From the NCBI RefSeq assembly GCF_000006405.1, contig NW_003203428.1, forward strand, positions 6,280-28,482: 22,203 nt of DNA. Reading direction: 5' to 3'. Of the stretch, positions 16,357 to 22,203 are shown in pieces. The stretch comes from Perkinsus marinus ATCC 50983. Its lineage: Eukaryota > Perkinsozoa > Perkinsida > Perkinsidae. Position numbers and translations under genes: made by a program. The notes under the pieces were generated by a model. That model was not told the DNA's origin and did no database searches. It saw nothing but the letters and a program-made list of their open reading frames with translations. Position 1 is the stretch's first letter; the number at the start of each line of letters is the position of its first letter.

Positions 16357-16430
16357 ATTATCGACTCGATAATATCGACAACGGGTAACATGATATTACT
16401 CGATAATATCGAGTAATATCATGTTACCCG
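16357..16430. repeat. Module M7 plus perfect 49-bp palindrome (copy 1)
   Basis: M7 is 16358-16379 with centres 16365 and 16372 and 8-mer TTATCGAG, and one terminal mismatch. It is followed by 16382-16430, a perfect 24+1+24 palindrome centred on 16406 whose core (CTCGATAATATCGAG) reuses the M7 sequence. Confidence 0.9.
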
Positions 16431-16440
16431 CCTCCACCTC

Positions 16441-16580
16441 CTGAAGGATCTTCTGGGTAGCCATTAATTCGTTGAAGCGTACACTAGTATAGTTGTGATA
16501 GACAGCTCTGGCATTGTTGTCGACTTCGATCTTCGATGAAACAGGCCAGTATTTGGAGTGGGGAATAGAATTTAGAATTC
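16441..16580 (-). mobile_element. LTR end and gag-start remnant of a related retroelement
   Basis: On the minus strand 16476-16441 reads TTCAACGAATT, then ATGGCTACC, then AGAAGATCCTTC. The 5' LTR/gag junction of the BEL/Pao-like element reads TTCAACGAATT, ATGCTACC, AGAAGATCCTTC in the same order. A candidate LTR would run from 16467 to about 16572-16580, where GAATT termini occur. The gag start (ATG at 16464) is cut off after about 22 codons by the adjacent palindrome. The same gag-start sequence recurs at the very end of the window (22184-22203). Confidence 0.5.
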
Positions 16581-16599
16581 CCAGTGGACTTCCTTTGGT

Positions 16600-17150
16600 G
16601 AGCCTTTCACCTATTGCGGCTCTCTCAGATTCATCGATAGATCGTCGATAAAGAATATGTACATAAACAGATCAAATACCCCTGGTCTAAGTGTCGTAGG
16701 ATTAGAAGTGAGAGCAGCGATACTGTTCAGCATCTGGGACTTCTCGATAGTACAGTTCAGATAGGACATCGGGTAACTCGTTGGCAGCTTTGACAAAGAT
16801 TTCACCACCCTTCTCTTGCGCCAAATTTGGAGAGTCGTGGACCAGATTGAACTTGTTGAGAGTGGTTTTTACGAGTCCAGGTAGCAAGGTTGAAGAGGCC
16901 AACCTTATCGATATCTATAGCTAGTTCTTCGGCTAGAGCACTACCATCGTTTACACCTGGGTGTTCCGTAGGTGCTCCCAGTTGGTGTAGCCCTAACGCA
17001 AGAAATTAGTTAGCTCAGAAGACCAAAAGCATAGTTGGTGCCAACAACTTGTGGGGACAGGGAAATCGCTTGACTTTTGAATACTTGTCGATTTCTGGTG
17101 AAGTTACTTCACGGCTCCTTTTGGGGCTCAAAGGATCTCTATTTTTGCGA
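16600..17150 (-). pseudogene. Decayed retroelement coding remnant (gag-like)
   Basis: Minus-strand fragments in two frames, for example GAPTEHPGVNDGSALAEEL-type sequence near 16990-16920 and GEIFVKAANELPDVLSELYY at about 16800-16740, read as coding by composition but are interrupted. They lie downstream of the CCCH-finger fragment in the same orientation. I assign no precise product. Confidence 0.35.
17098..17112. repeat. Single 7+1+7 palindrome
   Basis: GTGAAGT-T-ACTTCAC centred on 17105. No second palindrome is offset by 7 nt, so it is at most half of the 22-nt module type. Confidence 0.7.
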
Positions 17151-17201
17151 CAAGCTTTTTGAGCTCATTCATCAAAGTAGGACTTGACGGCATTGGACTT
17201 T

Positions 17202-17492
17202 TTATCTCTTGAAGAGATTCTCTTCACTAGAATGTTTGGATCGACACTTGTCCCTTTGCAAACATCGGCCTTGCCGAAAATACTTACATACAACGGTTCT
17301 CGAATCCCGTTGGTGTTTAGGTGAAGACTCATCCTTGAAAGCCCTTATTCTTGCACTTACAAGAAGGGCGGATTCCCACTGATCAGCAGTTCCAGGATCG
17401 GTAAGGAATGATGCCCAGTTCAATCCTCGAACTCTGTAAACAGATGCTCTAGCCCTATACTGCTGATCTAATGTAGCCGCAATATGAAAAAA
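17202..17492 (-). pseudogene. Gag-like fragment with a CCCH zinc finger
   Basis: The frame is open from about 17492 (preceded by TAA) to the TAA at 17202, with no start codon of its own, so it is a fragment. The first 60 residues include ATLDQQYRARASVYRVRGLN and a helical stretch (ADQWESALLVSARIRAF), which suit a Gag region. The C-terminal part has Cys-x7-Cys-x5-Cys-x3-His (CKYFRQGRCLQRDKCRSKH), a CCCH RNA-binding finger. Host CCCH genes and some protist retroelement Gags both use this motif. The stop codon falls inside a 22-nt palindrome module (17204-17225), so the present C-terminus was probably created by that event. Confidence 0.55.
17204..17225. repeat. 22-nt double-palindrome module M8
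   Basis: Perfect module with centres 17211 and 17218 and 8-mer ATCTCTTC. It lies at the end of the CCCH fragment. There is no paralogous sequence to compare. Confidence 0.82.
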
Positions 17493-18828
17493 CTTTTAGT
17501 TTTCAGACAATTTCACTACGGAGACGCATAGGATAAAATTGCGAGAGGCGATACTTCCCTTCTAGGGGAGAGAATCATCATGAGAGCCACACATATCTCG
17601 TAAAACCAGTGATCCAATGATCAAGCGCGATCACTTGAGTCGGGTGACTTCACGGGCTTACCCCTTTCAAGATTCTCCTTGGTGATAATGGTCGGATCAT
17701 CAAGATTCAAGGCCAAATGCGGCTCGCTCATACGGACATACATATAAGGATCCCTTTGGAGCTTACTGAGCTCAGCTTAGTAGGAACCTGCTTTGGGATA
17801 TTATACCCGATGGAGCCTTCCTTCCGATAGGGCCAACATAGGATACCATATTACTCTCAGAGTAAGTACTTCGCGCGCTTGCGCTTCAATACATTCCTCG
17901 GCTGATCCTCCTCGAGATAACATCAAGTCTCAACCTAGCCAACACTTTAGCAGTGTCCGTGGGACACTTGTCATAACAGCGTCGATGAGAGGTGAATGTA
18001 CTCTTGCCAGATAGTCTACTGCGGTAGCCGCGGTAGTCTCAAGATGCGTTACCAAAATTGTAAGGTCCTTCTCGGGGACGAGGTCTCACCTAGCAAGTCT
18101 TTGATGAGCTTGGTAGTGGGAGGTATAAGAGCAAAAAAATATGTATATCACTTGATATATTTGGTCTTAAGTAGTTATCCACAATAGCTTTACTAGCTTG
18201 AATTTGTGCGACTTATCGCACCACTCAGGCTATTGTGTTCTCATTCAGTTCAGTTGTGTGGCTTGTTGCCCATATTTTTGTCGCTTAGCTCGTGTGAACG
18301 CCACGTCTGCTACGCAGAGCTCACCAAATGCCGGTTTGATCCTAGCGCGCGGGCACCCGCTCCAGCGCGCAACTTGTGAGTGATGGATTGAGTTTTTTTT
18401 GTAGAACTGGCCGACTACCACCCTGAATCAGAGTCTCTGATCAGAGCTATGGTCAATGTATTACCTCGATTCTACTCAGCTGTGGCCTGTACTCGCATGC
18501 CAGTAAGTATAGTTATGCAGTTTACCCGTATACAGAAAGATTTATACTGAAATCCCTGTGTTCAGCACAATGTGTTGTAACATGAACGGAGCACATGATA
18601 TCCTACGGAATTTTACTTACTGCTCCTGAATGTTCTTCTTTCCCGAGCAACACCGCTGAGATGCTCCGCATTGACATATCTTCGCTATTTCAGTCATACG
18701 CCTAATCTCTGTAGTGATAATGATGCCGCGGGCGTGAAGTTGACGTGAAGAGGAACGTGTATCCGTTCGACTGCGTCACAATCGTTGGATTCCCATCAAC
18801 AAACTCTCCAGGTTAAATCTTATTCGTG
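17493..18828. other. Non-coding region upstream of secreted-protein gene, copy 2
   Basis: No gene seen. 17651-17924 matches the left flank of the retrotransposon insertion and 17921-18828 matches its right flank, so the unoccupied insertion site lies at 17921-17924. It includes diverged versions of modules M2 and M3, and the single 8-mer that corresponds to M4 (17899-17906). Confidence 0.6.
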
Positions 18829-19551
18829 ATGCCTCTTGCTTACGGCTCTCTCTTGCTTGCCACTGTGATGGAAGCAGCCCTGGGACTACCTGATATCCCT
18901 TTCCAGATTACTGCTGACTATCCACTGGGTTGTTATGGAGGTCCTGGTCCAGGGAATGGAAGCGCCATTTATAATATGCTACCGCCTTCCTGCATTTACA
19001 ACATGAAGGGATATACAATCGATGGAGTTCATAGAGAGGTTGCCGGGATCATACTCAACACCAACAGGCCTGGGCATTGGGGCAGCCTGCATATGAGCCT
19101 CAATCTGTCCACCGTGCCTGACACCGAAACGCATGATGTCCTAGTGGGAACGGATGGTTGGGCTCACCTGAGTGTCGGTGATGAAACCAGAGACTTTTGG
19201 TGGAATCCAGCCCCAGGCAAGAACATCTACGGTCCACAGCCTGTTGAAGTGCGTGTCCAAGTTTCAACTATCGACTCTGGTACTCTCCCTAATAACGTGA
19301 GCATTTGGAGCTCGTGGGATAGGCTAACTGGTACAGCGAACAGCGACGGGTTGAGGCTATTTTGTATGCACAAATGCTCCTCCAACGTACCCAGTTCTGA
19401 GATTTACACCATACAAGAAATCGTCATAAAAAGAGTGGAAGGTGGCTGGTACTACTTAATTACGTACGTATTTCGTGACTATTCTCGTAAGCTAAAAGAG
19501 TACAGCGAGTATATGATCTTCGGCGATCTGCGGGATCTGAATATAGTGTGA
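18829..19551 (+). CDS. Small secreted glycoprotein, copy 2 (unknown function)
   Basis: 240 residues, same start context, signal peptide, four Cys and Asn43/Asn92 sequons as the copy at 13033. The Asn167 sequon is lost (Asn to Thr). Over codons 1-141 I count four synonymous and no amino-acid differences from copy 1. Over codons 142-240 there are 20 amino-acid changes, 12 of them in the last 21 residues (220-240), including charge changes (GDI to RKL, IKNV to SEYM, Trp to Phe). Flanking non-coding DNA is again nearly identical, so the change is confined to the 3' part of the coding frame. The frame remains intact, arguing that both copies are under selection. Function unknown. Confidence 0.75.
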   Translation: MPLAYGSLLLATVMEAALGLPDIPFQITADYPLGCYGGPGPGNGSAIYNMLPPSCIYNMKGYTIDGVHREVAGIILNTNRPGHWGSLHMSLNLSTVPDTETHDVLVGTDGWAHLSVGDETRDFWWNPAPGKNIYGPQPVEVRVQVSTIDSGTLPNNVSIWSSWDRLTGTANSDGLRLFCMHKCSSNVPSSEIYTIQEIVIKRVEGGWYYLITYVFRDYSRKLKEYSEYMIFGDLRDLNIV

Positions 19552-19564
19552 ATCTACCCAGCAC

Positions 19565-19586
19565 CATGATTGAATCATGATGATTC
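19565..19586. repeat. 22-nt double-palindrome module M5 (copy 2)
   Basis: Centres 19572 and 19579. Same sequence as 13769-13790. Confidence 0.85.
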
Positions 19587-20730
19587 TATGCCTAGCCAAC
19601 GTAGCGACGTCGGTGAGGTAGTCTCCCTGCTCCGATGCTCGTGCCTCACGCACCGTACATATGTCTTGAACACTGCGAAAATTTCGGGTCATTTTCACTA
19701 CAGTACCCATCTGTTTACCGTTTATTTTCATTTCTCCATATCTCTGCCCAATATCGCGTTAATGCCATGCGTAGGTGCCTGCTTTTTATCGCTCATCTGT
19801 ATGCAGGTCTGCGCGTTGCTGTGCGCTATCCGAATTTTTGACGAGCACACTCTTGCAACCGTTGGAGTTCGAGGAGCGCCCAAGAGGAAAACTTGAGCTG
19901 GGATCATCACCTTTCAATGACCATTGAGTGGCCGGTTATTGGATTGAAGTTCAATCATCATTGGATCAAGTTAATCAATCATTGAACAAGAGCAATATGG
20001 TACGTTTTCTTCTCATTGAATACTGTGGATGTTGTTGCGTTCAGATATGGAGGACACTTTCTGGACCACCTCGGATTTTCACGACTTTCGCGATTTTCAC
20101 GGCAATAAGAGATGCTATGCTACCCTCCACGTAGATAACGTAGTGTAGAATGGTGCAAACAGTGGCCTAGGACGCGCTCGCCTATGCAACGGGTTACTCT
20201 CAGCTGTGCTCTCGATCTGGATCATACTCCATTCTGTCTCAGAGAAGTTTCCCTGTATTCTAGTCTGAATTCGGTGTCTTGCTTTCCAACTACATTCATC
20301 ACTCACAGATTGCATCGAGTAGCATCTCGTGCAAAGATGCTCAACCGAGGATCGAAGACTCACGGATTAACCGAGCTAAAACCGCTACCACTGTAGTGAT
20401 ACCACCAGCTTCCTTACCAGCAACCCCGCTATGAAGATAAAACAGTGATGGGTGCGACGGAGCTGTGCTTCAAGCACGGCGCTAGAATTGGTATCACCCC
20501 CAGAAGAAGAAATGAGGTAATCACCTACAACCCAGCAATATGATCAGGGCAACATGCAAGTCCTCGGATGGTTTTAGTGTTTCGAGTGGACGCTGCTGTA
20601 GCTTTTCTGAGGAAATTTTTGATCATAACAGGATTGTGTTTCGTATTTTGAAATCGATTAACGGGCAACCCGAAGCAGCTTAAGCTTGCCATTCCCAGCA
20701 CAAGAAGGTGCTTGTAACTGCAAGGTATGC

Positions 20731-20850
20731 TTAGCTCGACAACATATGCTTAGGATAGCAGCTAGTTCTTGGAATAAACCAATTTGGCGCCTAGCTCGAC
20801 AACATATGCTTAGGATAACAGCTATTGCTTGGAATAAACCAATTTCGCTT
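20731..20850. repeat. Tandem repeat, 2 x 60 bp (copy 2)
   Basis: Counterpart of 14939-15058 with the same 60-bp period and a few substitutions. Confidence 0.85.
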
Positions 20851-21112
20851 TTCACGTGAGGTGATTCCATAAGGGCACTCTTGACCCTCTTGGTGCTTAC
20901 GAACCTCAACGTCAAGTAGCTACAGACTCTGGGAGGGGTACCTTCAAGGTGCTTCCTTGTGGAACCTCACGCTCTCCACCTTGACGTTTCTTCATCCCTT
21001 TGCTCCACTCGAATTCACAGCCAATGTCGCTTCTAGGCGGATTACCCGAGTCGATGCTTGTTGATCATTTCTGGCGAGTTGGGTTCTCTTAGAGATTCTA
21101 TTGTGATGCATT

Positions 21113-21134
21113 TTCAGAGCCTCTGAATCAGAGG
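21113..21134. repeat. 22-nt double-palindrome module M9
   Basis: Perfect module with centres 21120 and 21127 and 8-mer TTCAGAGG. Copy 1 has TTCACAGG (15389-15396), one substitution, without the extra 14 nt. Confidence 0.88.
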
Positions 21135-21139
21135 CTAGT

Positions 21140-21161
21140 GCGTGCTGAGCACGCCGTGCTC
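21140..21161. repeat. 22-nt double-palindrome module M10
   Basis: Perfect module with centres 21147 and 21154 and 8-mer GCGTGCTC. Copy 1 has exactly GCGTGCTC (15402-15409) in the same context, 14 nt shorter. Confidence 0.9.
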
Positions 21162-22106
21162 AACCTTTGTTGGGCTGCTACGTATGCTATCCAAAATAAA
21201 TCGCACTTAAACGGCTAGAGACAAAGAAGTGGGGTGAAGTCTCTCTATATATACCGTTTAAAACTCCCTTGCAGCGTACAGTGGAGAATGTTTAGTCTTG
21301 GAGACTCTGGACCTCAACACCACGTCATTATTGAGTATTAGATTAGAGTCTAACTCCAAGAGAGATGGTAGAGAGTGGCTAAGGAGTAGAGGGGGTTGGT
21401 ATACATCGCAGTGCTTGTCAGTTGGGGAAGATCCTCGCAAGATCCCTCCTGAGGTAATAGGCCACATGTTCAGATGAGTTTACCGCAAGTCTTTTCGACA
21501 TCACTCAGAAAGTTGCGAGGTTGCTTACTCAGACTTCTGAAGGTCCTCCATTACTCTGCGGTTTTTGTCAATGAGCTCACCCGCATTGGGAAATTGGGGT
21601 GCAGCATATAACCAATATATTTAATCCGGTTCTGGTGGGTGGTGGTCTCATGAGCTGAAATCGGGAGCCGTAGACCAGCCATAATAGTATTAGAGTTACG
21701 GTGGCTTTTATGAGTCGGAATGCCATCCCGCTTGGTCTGGCAAAGAAATGGACTACTTTTGAGTCCAATGGGGAAACGAGATGTTGCTCTGCTCTCTGAG
21801 AGGTCCGGGCATTCAGTAAACAGCTTTACATGGAGACACAGGTATGTAGCGAAATACTCCGGCAATATCTAAGCCAAGGGCATGAATGACAGTCCCCCTC
21901 CTCCGACGAGACGGGAAGCTATAGGAAGGACGTCCTGTAATTTTGGTAGGCAAGTAGTTTAATTAAAGGATACTTATTGGAAGACTTCCTCTATAATCTT
22001 CTATTATTCGATAGTGCTTTGGCTCCCTAGATCGAGCAGCGAGAGATGCAGTTAGACTTCTCAACCATTGCCATGGGGACAAAAACTCCTCTTTGCGACA
22101 TCGCAA

Positions 22107-22180
22107 TTATCGACTCGATAATATCGACAAACGGGTAACATGATATTACTCTGTAATATCGAGTAATATCATGTTACCCG
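22107..22180. repeat. Module M7 and 49-bp palindrome (copy 2)
   Basis: M7 recurs at 22107-22128. The long palindrome recurs at 22132-22180 but has lost perfect pairing near its centre (ACTCTGTAATATCGAGT where copy 1 has ACTCGATAATATCGAGT). Confidence 0.85.
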
Positions 22181-22203
22181 CCTCCACCTCCTGAAGGATC
22201 TTC

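Larger units (their letters stand above)
4732..16453. repeat. Segmental duplication copy 1 (interrupted by a retrotransposon)
   Basis: Blocks 4732-4850, 5256-5534 and 12123-16453 match 16564-16674, 17651-17924 and 17921-22203 in the same order and orientation. Similarity across the gene-bearing block is very high, in my reading mostly scattered substitutions and a few indels. The middle of the first two blocks differs: about 400 bp here against about 975 bp in copy 2. Copy 1 carries the whole 6.6-kb BEL/Pao-like insertion and one secreted-protein gene. Confidence 0.9.
13756..16453. other. Long non-coding 3' region of duplication copy 1
   Basis: About 2.7 kb, nearly identical to 19552-22203. 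Short frames in it either lack domain content or are broken in the other copy, so I annotate no gene. It contains palindrome modules, a 2 x 60-bp tandem repeat (14939-15058) and a 49-bp palindrome (16382-16430). It ends in sequence resembling a retroelement gag start. Confidence 0.6.
16564..22203. repeat. Segmental duplication copy 2 (continues past the right edge)
   Basis: Same order as copy 1 but without the BEL/Pao-like insertion: 16564-16674, 17651-17924 and 17921-22203 match 4732-4850, 5256-5534 and 12123-16453. It carries the second secreted-protein gene. Between 16675 and 17650 it holds gag-like remnants that are absent from copy 1. Confidence 0.9.
19552..22203. other. Long non-coding 3' region of duplication copy 2
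   Basis: Matches 13756-16453 apart from substitutions, small indels and palindrome-associated insertions at 21113-21161. No gene recognised. It ends within a sequence matching the gag-start remnant at 16441-16464. Confidence 0.6.

Noticed and set aside
16462-16476. 15-nt match CATTAATTCGTTGAA to the left edge of the LTR element, read as an independent insertion at CATT
   Set aside because: The CATT here is explained by the gag ATG of the related element remnant, so it is not evidence of a second target duplication.
1-22203. CRISPR arrays, rRNA and tRNA genes
   Set aside because: No regularly spaced repeats with unique spacers, no rRNA-like conserved blocks, and no cloverleaf-type box pairs were recognised by eye. 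A covariance-model search was not possible here.

Overview
The window looks like repeat-rich, gene-poor nuclear DNA of a unicellular eukaryote. It holds several LTR-retrotransposon fragments, two copies of a gene for a small secreted glycoprotein, long non-coding stretches and a segmental tandem duplication. My guess is an alveolate such as Perkinsus, from the style of the retroelement proteins and the secreted gene family. That is recollection and was not tested. There are no bacterial operons, rRNA, tRNA or CRISPR arrays that I can recognise.

Layout. 1-2853 (minus) is one uninterrupted gag-protease-reverse transcriptase frame that runs off the left edge. Head to head with it, 2936-4318 (plus) is an integrase frame followed by a polypurine tract and a candidate 193-bp LTR (4326-4518). 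The order suggests one element whose gag-to-RT block was inverted, or two truncated elements joined. From about 4732 to the right edge the DNA is a segmental duplication. Copy 1 covers 4732-16453 and copy 2 covers 16564-22203. Copy 1 is split by a complete BEL/Pao-like LTR retrotransposon at 5535-12122 (minus). This has 227/221-bp LTRs, a CATT target duplication and a matching unoccupied site in copy 2. Its gag, protease, RT-RNase H and integrase are all recognisable but lie in four frames with stops, so this copy is probably dead. Each duplication copy carries one 240-residue secreted-protein gene (13033-13755 and 18829-19551). The two proteins are identical for 141 residues, then diverge sharply towards the C-terminus. 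16441-16580 and 16600-17500 hold an LTR/gag junction and gag remnants, including a CCCH finger, of another retroelement.

The most unusual signal belongs to no standard feature class. The non-coding DNA contains at least ten unrelated 22-nt modules. In each, two 15-nt perfect or near-perfect palindromes with a single central base overlap so that their centres lie exactly 7 nt apart. Algebraically each module is o1-o7, then the reverse complement of o1-o8, then o2-o8, for some 8-mer o. In four cases the other duplication copy has just the 8-mer (exact or with one or two substitutions) and lacks the extra 14 nt. A fifth, compound case also retains the plain 8-mer. This is the product expected if an 8-bp target duplication were left by a transposon that excises through 1-nt-offset hairpins (hAT-type chemistry), with both hairpins opened 8 nt away and annealed. 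No such transposase is in the window, and template switching is the rival explanation.
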